A DNA stretch of 15,134 nt. Origin: an uncultured Candidatus Saccharibacteria bacterium (GTDB lineage: Bacteria; Patescibacteria; Saccharimonadia; Saccharimonadales; UBA1547). Positions 8,444-15,134 of this stretch are shown here, piece after piece (the first letter of the stretch is position 1; each line of letters opens with the position of its first letter). The translations under genes and the position numbers were made by a program. The DNA lies in assembly GCA_946480535.1 (NCBI GenBank), contig CAMLKA010000027.1:1-15134 (forward strand), in the 5' to 3' direction. The notes beneath the pieces were generated by a model, which was given only the letters and a program-made list of their open reading frames with translations, ran no database searches and was not told where the DNA came from.

Positions 8444-11400
8444 TAAGGTCTTGCTCGAAGGCAAGGACACCTTTGTAGTCCTCGGAATACGCACTGGTAT
8501 CTGGGAGCGAGAGTGAGCAAACGTGTTTCCAGACAGCTTCGATAAGCTGCTTGGTGCGCTCAATATCTTCGTTCGTCAGGTCGAGTGAGAGGACGATACT
8601 CTCCCCCGCTTTGGTTGGCTCAATAAAAGCGAGCTGTCCGGTTGTAACGGAATAATTGTAATATTCTGGTGAACTCTCAGTCAGGATTTTATAGAAAATT
8701 AATTGTTGGCGGTACTTATGCAGCTTGAGTTTGGTGCGATCGTCACCCTTATGCCATGAGGTTGAGGGGTGTCCGGTTTTGTAATCGGTGACACTAATTG
8801 TTTTTTCGGTGGTGTCGACATCAATCATGTCGAGGGAGCCGGTAACGCGGGCATCGCCAATGCGAATGTCTTGGTACCCGAAACTAACCTCAGCTTTTTG
8901 TGACGCGCTCATTGGAAGGACATTTGATGCAAAAAATAATGGAAGGTGTTGGCTTCCTTGAAGCAAGTAGTGCTGGAAGTCTGACTCGCTCAGACGCTCA
9001 CGAGTAAGTGCTACCTCAAAATCGTGGAGCGAATCTTCGAGCGGTTTTTGTTCACCCGTGGCATTAAGGTGCGTGTGCGCTTGCTGGAGTGTCCAGTGAA
9101 TTGCCGTTCCGTATGATGCCGGTGCTGGTTTTGTCTTTGGGAAATGTAGCAAGTTATTGAGCAGGAAGTGCTGCGGTCCACCGCGGGTAACATCGAGGAA
9201 GCTATTAAGTGACGTCGCGCTGAGTTTAAACTTCTCGAGTTGCGGCGCGAGGAGTGTTTTAAGATCTTGTGTTGGGGTGACGAGCGGTTCATACCAAGCA
9301 AGCTGAGCGGTTTCGAGCGCTTGGGCGGGTGTCGGTTCGCCAGTTTCAAGGCGCGGAGCTTCAATTTCCAGCAGAAAGTCGGCAGGCAGTGTGTGTTTGT
9401 CGGTGTCATTGACGTCGGCATGCGTAATAATGAGTTCGTTTTTTGCTCGAGTCATTGCGACGTAGAATAGGCGCAAACGTTCGTCGGCGGTATTTCCAGT
9501 TGGGGCGAGCGGTAGGTTTTCTGGGTAAGTAATAGAGCGGCTCATGCTGCGAGCGCTTTGGCCCCATACAGAGTCGACAGAGTTAAAGACGTATACGGTA
9601 TCAAATTCAAGCCCTTTTGATTTGTGGGCGGTAAGGAGCTGCACAGCCGAAACATCACTGGCAACCGATGAGCGATTGAGAGAAATCGTAATATCGAGGC
9701 GGCGATGGAGTTCGATGAAATCAATAAATGCTGACAGTCCAATCGTCTCCCCTGCTTTGTAGTCGCGAAGGCGGGCGCGAATTGCACGGAGTGCACCAAG
9801 GTACTCAATGTATGTCTCAGGGTTTTCAGCGAGTGCTTCTTGAGAGAAGAAATACGTGAAATACGGGCTCTCTTCTGTTTCATCGGCTGATTTGCCAATG
9901 AGAAGGTCGACCATGGGCTCGAGTGCGAGGGTTGAAACATCCTGCGCGCGTGCCGTCAGCCACTCGTGGATAGGAACGAATTGCGGTGTCGATGCCATGA
10001 CTTCCATCCAGTTCTGACGATTCGTATAGGCGTCGAGGCTGAGACGCCAAATATCTTTTGCGTTGAGTTTCCAGGCGGGGTGCGAAAGAAGTTCCGGGAG
10101 GAGCTCCTGCGCAAGGGCGTGATTACCTTCAGCGAGCGCCAGAACAACGCGGGCTACTTGCTCGAGGGCTTTAATTGGTGCAGTGTCAAGAACACTTTCC
10201 TCTCGCTCATAACGAACGGTAATGCCGGCATGGCGGAAGAATGGAAGGAGCGATTGAATATCGGCGTGACGCCTTGCAAGAACGGCAATTGAAGACGGAT
10301 TGGCACCCGCTTCGATTGACGCAGCAATACGGCGAACGATTTCTGAACGCTCGGTATCGATGGTTGGCGTATCCCAAACCACCACGCTTCCCTCGCCTGG
10401 TTTATTGGCGGTGAGTTTTTTATCGAGCTCTGGAATACGCTCCTCAAGCCGGTCGGTGCCCTGGGCGATGACCTTTCGCGACGCTTCAAGAATGGTTGCA
10501 CCAGAACGATAATTATCGGTGAGGACAATCAATTTTCGTGATGGGTAGTGTTCTGAAAAATTAAGAATGTTACTAATATCGGCACCTTGGAAGCCATAGA
10601 CCGCTTGATCGTCGTCGCCCACAACGAGAATATTCGGATTGCCTTCATTAACAGGGTTGTCGGTAAGGCTGTGAAGAATACGAAGCTGCGCGAGGTTGGT
10701 ATCCTGGAACTCGTCGACCATAATGTAGAGGAATTTTTCCTGTAGGTTAAACTTAAGGTCATCGTTTACTTCAATTGCATGCACGACTTGCATAATCATA
10801 TCGTCGTAATCGAACAGGCTTTGTCTTTCCATGCGACTTAAGTATTCGAAGTAAATGAACGACAAAGCCTTTAGTTTTGCGAGGCGTTTACGGTCTTTAA
10901 AAACAAGTTGTTTGGCATCGTTGCGCTCAAGCCAGGTAGCTTTCCAGGCGGAGATTGGTTTGGTCGGGTGCACCGTTTCAGTTTCTTCGAGCATTGCTTC
11001 GAGTGAGTCGGAAATGACTTGGGCGAGCGGGCGAACTTCGTATAACGCTTCCAGGGTAAGGCTGTGGTCCCGGATGGTATCTAATGCTTTGTGGAGTGCA
11101 GCCGCGGTTGACTTCCCTACTCGCTCACTTAAAATTGGAATCAGTGTTCGTTCGATTGTATCGAGCGATGATTCGCTCTGCTGAATGACGGCGAGAAGCT
11201 CATCGCTCGTAAGGGCGCTGCTGCGCTTCAGTTCAGAAATAATACGCTTTGCGTCGTTGAGGTGCGTATATTCACCATTCATCATGCTCGAAAGCGGGTT
11301 GGTAAAATCGAGTTCTTCAAAGATACCGCGAAGAATTTCGTACTGCTTGATGTCGTCGGCTGGTTCGAAGAGCGCATTACGGTAAAAGAAATCGCGGTTC

Positions 11401-11699
11401 TGGCTCATTATATCGCTACCGAAACTGTGGAAGGTGTGGATCGCTACTTTGTAGGCGTCCTTTCCAATAATGCCCACAAGGCGTTCACGCATGGCAGCCT
11501 GGCCGCTCTCTGTAAAAGTAAGACAGAGAATATTCTCCGGCAAGGTATCGGTTTTTGACAGAATATTTGCCACGCGCACGCTAAGGAGCTCGGTCTTCCC
11601 CGTTCCAGGACCGGCCACAACCATGACCGGTCCGTCGATGGTATCGACGGCCTGTTTCTGGGCACTATTTAACTGACGGTAGCGATCCTGAAAACTCAT
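8427..11699 (-). CDS. UvrD/PcrA-type SF1 helicase fused to a RecB-like PD-(D/E)XK nuclease
   Basis: The 1090-residue product combines a superfamily 1A DNA helicase with a C-terminal nuclease, so it likely processes DNA ends in recombination repair. Helicase motifs appear in order: I GPGTGKT (30-36), Ia LCLTFTESGQAAMRERL, II VDEFQDTN (328-335), III VVGDDDQAVYGFQGA, IV LTDNYRSG (393-400), V LLTAHKSKGLEFD, and VI RLFYVAMTRAKNELII. The nuclease domain has GSLDMIDVD with Asp957, then TDYKTG with Asp972 and Lys974, and a YRQQLIFY helix near 996. It lacks the four-Cys iron-sulfur ligand set of AddB-type nucleases. The ATG at 11699 is followed by FQDRYRQLNSAQKQAV, the usual UvrD opening. It functionally resembles a one-subunit AddAB/RecB. 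A -10 element lies 7 nt before the start. Confidence 0.93.
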   Translation of the reverse strand: MSFQDRYRQLNSAQKQAVDTIDGPVMVVAGPGTGKTELLSVRVANILSKTDTLPENILCLTFTESGQAAMRERLVGIIGKDAYKVAIHTFHSFGSDIMSQNRDFFYRNALFEPADDIKQYEILRGIFEELDFTNPLSSMMNGEYTHLNDAKRIISELKRSSALTSDELLAVIQQSESSLDTIERTLIPILSERVGKSTAAALHKALDTIRDHSLTLEALYEVRPLAQVISDSLEAMLEETETVHPTKPISAWKATWLERNDAKQLVFKDRKRLAKLKALSFIYFEYLSRMERQSLFDYDDMIMQVVHAIEVNDDLKFNLQEKFLYIMVDEFQDTNLAQLRILHSLTDNPVNEGNPNILVVGDDDQAVYGFQGADISNILNFSEHYPSRKLIVLTDNYRSGATILEASRKVIAQGTDRLEERIPELDKKLTANKPGEGSVVVWDTPTIDTERSEIVRRIAASIEAGANPSSIAVLARRHADIQSLLPFFRHAGITVRYEREESVLDTAPIKALEQVARVVLALAEGNHALAQELLPELLSHPAWKLNAKDIWRLSLDAYTNRQNWMEVMASTPQFVPIHEWLTARAQDVSTLALEPMVDLLIGKSADETEESPYFTYFFSQEALAENPETYIEYLGALRAIRARLRDYKAGETIGLSAFIDFIELHRRLDITISLNRSSVASDVSAVQLLTAHKSKGLEFDTVYVFNSVDSVWGQSARSMSRSITYPENLPLAPTGNTADERLRLFYVAMTRAKNELIITHADVNDTDKHTLPADFLLEIEAPRLETGEPTPAQALETAQLAWYEPLVTPTQDLKTLLAPQLEKFKLSATSLNSFLDVTRGGPQHFLLNNLLHFPKTKPAPASYGTAIHWTLQQAHTHLNATGEQKPLEDSLHDFEVALTRERLSESDFQHYLLQGSQHLPLFFASNVLPMSASQKAEVSFGYQDIRIGDARVTGSLDMIDVDTTEKTISVTDYKTGHPSTSWHKGDDRTKLKLHKYRQQLIFYKILTESSPEYYNYSVTTGQLAFIEPTKAGESIVLSLDLTNEDIERTKQLIEAVWKHVCSLSLPDTSAYSEDYKGVLAFEQDLIDGIV

Positions 11700-11706
11700 T
11701 ACCTCT

Positions 11707-11734
11707 AGTATACACGAGCCTTGAGGGGTTGTAA
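11707..11734 (-). promoter_or_regulatory. Helicase promoter, very close to the ATG
   Basis: TATACT on the minus strand (11712-11707) is separated by 16 bp from TTACAA (11734-11729), a weak -35. Only 7 nt, AGAGGTA, lie between the -10 and the ATG at 11699. Initiation at the normal distance would yield a leaderless or almost leaderless mRNA. Confidence 0.5.
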
Positions 11735-11746
11735 TGAGGCTTTAGG

Positions 11747-11755
11747 TGGTACAAT
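11747..11755 (+). promoter_or_regulatory. Extended -10 promoter for the unknown gene at 11763
   Basis: TGGTACAAT is an extended -10 (TGn plus TACAAT). It ends 7 nt before the ATG at 11763. The hexamer TTGTAA at 11729-11734 could serve as a -35 at 15 bp, and is the same site, read on the other strand, as the helicase -35. The two promoters are thus divergent and overlapping. Confidence 0.5.
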
Positions 11756-11762
11756 GAATGCT

Positions 11763-12251
11763 ATGAACGACCAGTTGTATGACGATGTTGCCCTGGAGCG
11801 TCAGATTAAGGAAAAATTTGGTGTTACCGCTGAGGTGGATTCGGTGATTGCCAGGCATATTCCTGTTGGACGCAGTGTTGAGGCGACACTTTTCTTAAGT
11901 AGTAAGAAGCAGCTGTATCTGTATGTTGATGGCGAAGCGCGTCTCTTTCTTTCAGACGTGAAGAAGATTGTCTCTAGGGTTGGGCTCCATGCCGAAATGT
12001 ATATGCCGCCAAAGGGCCGACCAAATTATTTCAACGAGGTCGGTACGGCAAAGTTTGAGGAGATTTTTCCTGGTCGCAAGGTGGTCAATGAGGAAGATAT
12101 TGCCTTTTACAAAACACTTGCCCCGTATAGCCCAGCACTGGTACAAATTCGCGAAGTAAAAAACGGCATTATTTATCAATACGACAGCGACGCAACTGGC
12201 GGCTGGCGTCCGCACGCGAAGTTTAGTTATCGTCGTATTATGACGAGCTAG
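11763..12251 (+). CDS. Conserved-looking protein of unknown function, 162 residues
   Basis: I do not recognise this family. The product is a soluble alpha/beta-type protein without signal peptide or membrane helix. It begins MNDQLYDDVALERQIKEKFG and contains basic and aromatic stretches (SSKKQLYLYVDGEARLFLSD, then YMPPKGRPNYFNEVGTAKFE). It ends GGWRPHAKFSYRRIMTS. The LFLSSKKQLYLYV and IIYQYDSDA segments look like beta strands. The ATG at 11763 is chosen because a TGGTACAAT extended -10 lies 7 nt upstream. An in-frame ATG at 11754 would add three residues, and a TTG at 11721 is unlikely because it precedes the promoter. The gene is divergent from the helicase and convergent with the membrane protein gene, only 3 bp away. 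Confidence 0.75.
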   Translation: MNDQLYDDVALERQIKEKFGVTAEVDSVIARHIPVGRSVEATLFLSSKKQLYLYVDGEARLFLSDVKKIVSRVGLHAEMYMPPKGRPNYFNEVGTAKFEEIFPGRKVVNEEDIAFYKTLAPYSPALVQIREVKNGIIYQYDSDATGGWRPHAKFSYRRIMTS

Positions 12252-12254
12252 CGT

Positions 12255-12926
12255 CTATGATCCGTCCGTAATTTGTCCGTAATTTGCCTCGACGGCCTCT
12301 TGGCTTTGGGCGTTATTTTGTACAATGTTCGAATTCGAGTTATCGGCGACGTACATAAGCATACGAAGCGCCTCTGCTTTATCAAATGTGATTGCGTCTG
12401 CTGGCTGGCGAAGGCTAAAAAGTACGTTCTGCGACCCTGGCACCAAACGGTAATGGTATACGGTTGTTTTGCCATCTTTTTCTTCTCCGCTCGCAAAGTA
12501 TGCAACCGACTTTGAACCAAATACTTCGGCCCACTGGGCGCCGTATATTTCGTTGCTCTCGCCTTCTGACCCGGTTGTATACGGATAAATAGATGTTGTA
12601 AGGCTATTTCCTGAGGCTACTGGCGTTGTGAAAGTATACTGACAGCTTTCGGCGGAGGTGCCGTTCATGGCGGTTTGGCCGATTCGCTCACCCTCTTCTA
12701 GAACGGTGATACGGCCCGCTTCCGGCGCTTCTTTGATGACGGCTTTTGTCACAAGTTGGCATGCGCCATATTCTGGAGTCTCTTCGAGTGACACTTCGCG
12801 AGGTGCATTGGCAACTTCTTTTGGTGACTGTCCCCAGAAAAGCCATGCGGTCGCTCCAGCGGCAGCGACAAGCAATATAAGCCCTACCATGATGCCCAAC
12901 TTCAACTTACCCATTCGTTTTGCCAT
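12255..12926 (-). CDS. Single-pass membrane protein of unknown function, co-transcribed with the pilin-like gene
   Basis: The 223-residue product has a positively charged N-terminus (MAKRMGKLK), one membrane helix at about 10-31 (GIMVGLILLVAAAGATAWLF), and a long extracytoplasmic domain. That domain has two Cys (56 and 95), which could form a disulfide. The domain is polar with many Ser, Thr and Glu residues. No signal peptidase or lipobox motif is clear, so it is probably membrane anchored. The ATG is 5 nt downstream of the pilin-like stop, so the two are an operon and it may be an accessory protein for surface display. The C-terminal codons contain an 11-bp tandem duplication. The family is not recognised. 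Confidence 0.8.
   Translation of the reverse strand: MAKRMGKLKLGIMVGLILLVAAAGATAWLFWGQSPKEVANAPREVSLEETPEYGACQLVTKAVIKEAPEAGRITVLEEGERIGQTAMNGTSAESCQYTFTTPVASGNSLTTSIYPYTTGSEGESNEIYGAQWAEVFGSKSVAYFASGEEKDGKTTVYHYRLVPGSQNVLFSLRQPADAITFDKAEALRMLMYVADNSNSNIVQNNAQSQEAVEANYGQITDGS
12265..12286. repeat. 11-bp tandem duplication in a gene's 3' end
   Basis: TCCGTAATTTG occurs twice back to back (12265-12275 and 12276-12286). It is within the last codons of the membrane protein gene. Because 11 is not a multiple of three, the duplication changes the reading frame and sets the present stop at 12255. With one copy the ORF would end at a TAA a few bases inside the convergent gene. Confidence 0.85.
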
Positions 12927-12931
12927 ACGCT

Positions 12932-14809
12932 TTAACTACACCCCGTACATTTGTAGGCACTTGGCACCTGAATCGATCGTGCGCCTGAAGTACATCCAAT
13001 ATTAATATCGTAATAATCTACCCACACTCCGGCACCTGAGGCGCCCTTCCAGCGAATAACATCACCTGAGGCTGAGTCGGCAATCCAGTTTCCGTATGCG
13101 GAAAGTTGTCGAGCGTAGATGCGCGGTGCGCCAGTTCCACATACATTATTCCAGCCGGCATATACTTCTCGCCCACAGAAGCCGCCTGAACAACCATCAT
13201 TGCCAAGCCAAAGGTTAAGGTTCATGCCAGGTCGAGTGTAGCTTACGCTATTGTTCGCATTGCGATAACTACTAACGACAGACCCCTTCTGGCATCGAAC
13301 GAGTGCAGTCAGTGAAACGCCCTGTCCTGGCGAAAGGTTGTAAGTAACGGCCGTATATTGAGTACCCGATACCCAGTTACTTCCATTTGCTCGCCATAAG
13401 AAGAAGCGTGTCGTACCTGATGGACAAGAAGATGTACTTGCTGAAGCTGTGAGCGAGACGCCATTATTTGAACCGCTGACGTTGAAGGTTGGTGGAGCAT
13501 TAATAGGAGTCGTTCCGTTAACTGTGGAAGACGCTGCACTTTCTATGCCGCCAGAGACAGCGAAGACACGGAAGTAGTGCGTTGTACCCTGGAGGATATT
13601 CGCAGTGATAGCAAGGCTTGTATTACTGGTCGTGGCGTTATACGTATTTGCACTTGTTGTCGTACCGTAGCGCACTACATAACTAGTTGCACCAGGCGAT
13701 GCAGTCCATGAAATAGTATATTGTGTTGCCGAGTTGACCGTGGCAGCTACGTTTGTTGGAGGGTTTGGTACGGTTGAGTTTGCGGTGATGTTTGACCAGT
13801 CACTTGTGTGGGAGGTAGTAACGGCCTGGACCCTAAAGTAGTAGGTTGTTCCAACGGCAAGACCAGATGAGACGAAGCTCAGGCCCGTTTCTCCGGGGTT
13901 ATTGTTGAGGTTTTGGGTGAAGGTATTGTTTGTTGCTCGCTGGAAGGTGTAGGTTGTTGGCGCTCCCCCACAGCCCGCATCGCTTGAAGCGGTCCAGTTG
14001 CTGGTAATTTGACTCGAGGAATTGACCGTGGCGGTAAGTGTTGGAGTGCCAAGTTTGAGAGTGGTCGCCGACGCGACGTTTGACCAGTTTCCGTTTTGTC
14101 CTGCTCCGATTGGGCGAGCGCGGAAGAAGTATTCTTGGCCAGGGTTAAGCGAGCCTACGGAAAGTGAATTTACCGTAGAAGTTGCAGGAGTAAGGTTGTT
14201 TGTGAAGTCTTCATCTGTTGCGCGTTGGACTTCATAGCTCGTCGCGTTTGAAATAGCAGCCCAGGTGAGGTTGATGGCAGTGTAGCATGACGGCGCTGCA
14301 TTAAGGTTTGTAATAGCACCTGATGATGCGAGGCTTGCCGTGCGGCGGCTATTGAGCTCAACGACAGTATTATTTGATTCGCTGCGATACCGAAGTGTGT
14401 ACGAGAGGCACGATCCGGTACCGGTGCAGGTGGCACTTCCATCGCCGACATACTCAATAAAGTCACCATCTGTCCCTCCCGCGGTGAGGTTTGTTCCACA
14501 GCGGATTGAGTTTGTGGTCCCCGTCGAAGCCTCTGGTACGAGCAGCGCTGATTCGTCGAGTCCTCTAAGTGTATTCGTTGCAACGGTATTGCCAGCCGCC
14601 GTGATAGCCGCACAGCTTGGGTACTCACCTTTTTGATCGTAGTATTTTTCGAGCGCTTCTGAGATAGCAGTGACATTCGCGTTGCGGCGATTATCGCGAC
14701 CATCTTCAAGGTATCGGTTTAATCCGAGTGTGGTAATTGTAGCGAGAATCGCAATCACAATAATGATGACGATCACCTCGACAAGTGTAAATCCCCTCCG
14801 ATTTATCAT
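12932..14809 (-). CDS. Type IV pilin-like surface protein with fibronectin III-like repeats
   Basis: The 625-residue product starts with a type IV prepilin signal: MINRRG, cleaved before FTLVEV, with Glu12 at mature position 5 and a hydrophobic helix to about residue 30. The pilin-like domain runs to about 165 and includes a YYDQKGEYPS segment typical of pseudopilins and minor pilins. Three fibronectin type III-like repeats follow, about 172-250, 254-346 and 350-434 (for example GTTYYFRVQAVTTSHTSDWS), and a divergent fourth, about 438-524. A Cys-rich C-terminal domain (525-625) has six or more Cys in pairs. This suggests a large minor pilin or adhesin on a pilus tip. The start is supported by an extended -10 6 nt upstream. 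Confidence 0.88.
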   Translation of the reverse strand: MINRRGFTLVEVIVIIIVIAILATITTLGLNRYLEDGRDNRRNANVTAISEALEKYYDQKGEYPSCAAITAAGNTVATNTLRGLDESALLVPEASTGTTNSIRCGTNLTAGGTDGDFIEYVGDGSATCTGTGSCLSYTLRYRSESNNTVVELNSRRTASLASSGAITNLNAAPSCYTAINLTWAAISNATSYEVQRATDEDFTNNLTPATSTVNSLSVGSLNPGQEYFFRARPIGAGQNGNWSNVASATTLKLGTPTLTATVNSSSQITSNWTASSDAGCGGAPTTYTFQRATNNTFTQNLNNNPGETGLSFVSSGLAVGTTYYFRVQAVTTSHTSDWSNITANSTVPNPPTNVAATVNSATQYTISWTASPGATSYVVRYGTTTSANTYNATTSNTSLAITANILQGTTHYFRVFAVSGGIESAASSTVNGTTPINAPPTFNVSGSNNGVSLTASASTSSCPSGTTRFFLWRANGSNWVSGTQYTAVTYNLSPGQGVSLTALVRCQKGSVVSSYRNANNSVSYTRPGMNLNLWLGNDGCSGGFCGREVYAGWNNVCGTGAPRIYARQLSAYGNWIADSASGDVIRWKGASGAGVWVDYYDINIGCTSGARSIQVPSAYKCTGCS

Positions 14810-14815
14810 GCTGTA

Positions 14816-14824
14816 ATTGTACCA
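14816..14824 (-). promoter_or_regulatory. Extended -10 promoter for the pilin-like operon
   Basis: TGGTACAAT on the minus strand (14824-14816) ends 6 nt before the ATG at 14809. The nine bases are identical to the element before the gene at 11763. No convincing -35 is seen, as expected where the TGn extension helps. The mRNA would be leaderless or nearly so. Confidence 0.5.
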
Positions 14825-14850
14825 TAAGCAGTTCGTTTACCGGTAACTTA

Positions 14851-14859
14851 TGCTACAAT
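14851..14859 (+). promoter_or_regulatory. Extended -10 promoter for tRNA-Gln
   Basis: TGCTACAAT is again a TGn-TACAAT element. Transcription would start near 14866, about 35 nt upstream of the tRNA, leaving a short leader that holds the palindrome at 14874-14889. It lies back to back with the pilin-like operon promoter. Confidence 0.5.
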
Positions 14860-14873
14860 AAAGAACGTTCATT

Positions 14874-14889
14874 TGTGGACTTGTCCACA
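14874..14889. repeat. Perfect 7-bp inverted repeat in the tRNA leader
   Basis: TGTGGAC, a two-base spacer TT, and GTCCACA form a perfect palindrome. TTGTCCACA within it is one mismatch from a DnaA-box consensus (TTATCCACA). It lies inside the presumed leader of the tRNA transcript, so it could be an operator, a protein-binding site or an RNA hairpin. Confidence 0.55.
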
Positions 14890-14900
14890 GGTGTCAATAC

Positions 14901-14974
14901 TGGGGATTGGCCAAGCGGTAAGGCAACGGGTTCTGGTCCCGTGATCGGGGGTTCGAATCCCTCATCCCCAGCCA
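14901..14974 (+). tRNA. tRNA-Gln, anticodon CTG
   Basis: The acceptor stem is TGGGGAT (14901-14907) paired with ATCCCCA (14964-14970), then a G discriminator and an encoded CCA (14972-14974). The D-loop region GCCAAGCGGTAAGGC is typical of bacterial tRNA-Gln. The anticodon arm is ACGGG, loop TTCTGGT, CCCGT, so the anticodon is CTG, reading CAG. The T arm has GGTTCGAATC. As in other tRNA-Gln, the first acceptor pair is U-A. A terminator follows 16 nt later. Confidence 0.97.
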
Positions 14975-14990
14975 AGCATACGCATAATAA

Positions 14991-15020
14991 AATAGGTGTC
15001 GGATTTTCCCGACACCTATT
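14991..15020. terminator. Bidirectional intrinsic terminator
   Basis: A perfect 12-bp stem, AATAGGTGTCGG and its complement, closes a six-base ATTTTC loop. On the plus strand CTTTTAAAAGTTTTT follows; on the minus strand TTTTATTATG follows. It thus serves tRNA-Gln on one side and the small heat shock gene on the other. Confidence 0.88.
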
Positions 15021-15033
15021 CTTTTAAAAGTTT

Positions 15034-15134
15034 TTAAGCCTCAATGGCAATTTGCTTAGGCTTAGGTAGTTCTTTAAACTGAACCGTGACCTTGAGAATT
15101 CCATCTTTCATTTTAGCTTTGATTGAATCTTCGT
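15034..15134 (-). CDS. Small heat shock protein Hsp20 family, C-terminal end only
   Basis: Reading back from a TAA at 15034 gives 33 residues before the window edge: ...DSIKAKMKDGILKVTVQF, then KELPKPKQIAIEA. The KDGILKVTV strand and the C-terminal I-x-I motif (IAI) are the family's last beta strand and the anchoring motif that binds neighbouring subunits. These proteins are ATP-independent holdase chaperones. The rest lies outside the window, so the start and length are unknown. Confidence 0.8.
   Translation of the reverse strand, partial: EDSIKAKMKDGILKVTVQFKELPKPKQIAIEA

Noticed and set aside
14170..14709. 179-residue ORF on the minus strand in another frame of the pilin-like gene
   Set aside because: It is a low-complexity alternative frame inside a gene with a clear prepilin signal and FN3-like repeats.

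Overview
The window comes from a small-genome bacterium of the Candidate Phyla Radiation, most likely Candidatus Saccharibacteria (TM7). The reasons are the divergent ATP synthase proteins with a short delta subunit, tight gene packing, a large type IV pilin-like surface protein, and a UvrD helicase fused to a RecB-like nuclease. TGA is used as a normal stop (atpB, atpG), so this is not the UGA=Gly code of Gracilibacteria/SR1. The lineage is inferred from protein features; no search was run.

Layout. 1-5880 (+): F-type ATP synthase operon in the order B(partial)-E-F-H-A-G-D-C. A 24-codon ORF exactly bridges atpG and atpD. 5884-6714 (+): a PlsC-like acyltransferase, apparently the last gene of that operon. 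6668-7645 (-): a tRNA-dihydrouridine synthase that overlaps it tail to tail. 7646-8426: no conventional long gene, but a dense set of helices consistent with a roughly 600-nt structured RNA on the minus strand. A perfect 14-bp stem closes it. It carries an upstream -35/-10 promoter and a 47-codon Cys-rich ORF with a strong Shine-Dalgarno. I recognise no known RNA family in it. 8427-11699 (-): UvrD/PcrA-type helicase-nuclease. 11763-12251 (+): unknown cytosolic protein, divergent from the helicase. 12932-14809 and 12255-12926 (-): a two-gene operon of a pilin-like protein with fibronectin III-like repeats and a single-pass membrane protein. 14901-14974 (+): tRNA-Gln(CTG). 15034-15134 (-): the C-terminal end of a small heat shock protein, with a bidirectional terminator between it and the tRNA.

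How the parts fit. The ATP synthase genes encode a complete F1 and most of F0, and the c-subunit residues suggest proton rather than sodium coupling. The acyltransferase suggests membrane lipid building or remodelling. The pilin-like operon is probably surface attachment machinery. The most unusual element is the structured RNA plus microprotein between dus and the helicase. Several gene starts have a TACAAT/TATACT -10 element only 6-7 nt before the ATG, which suggests leaderless transcripts.
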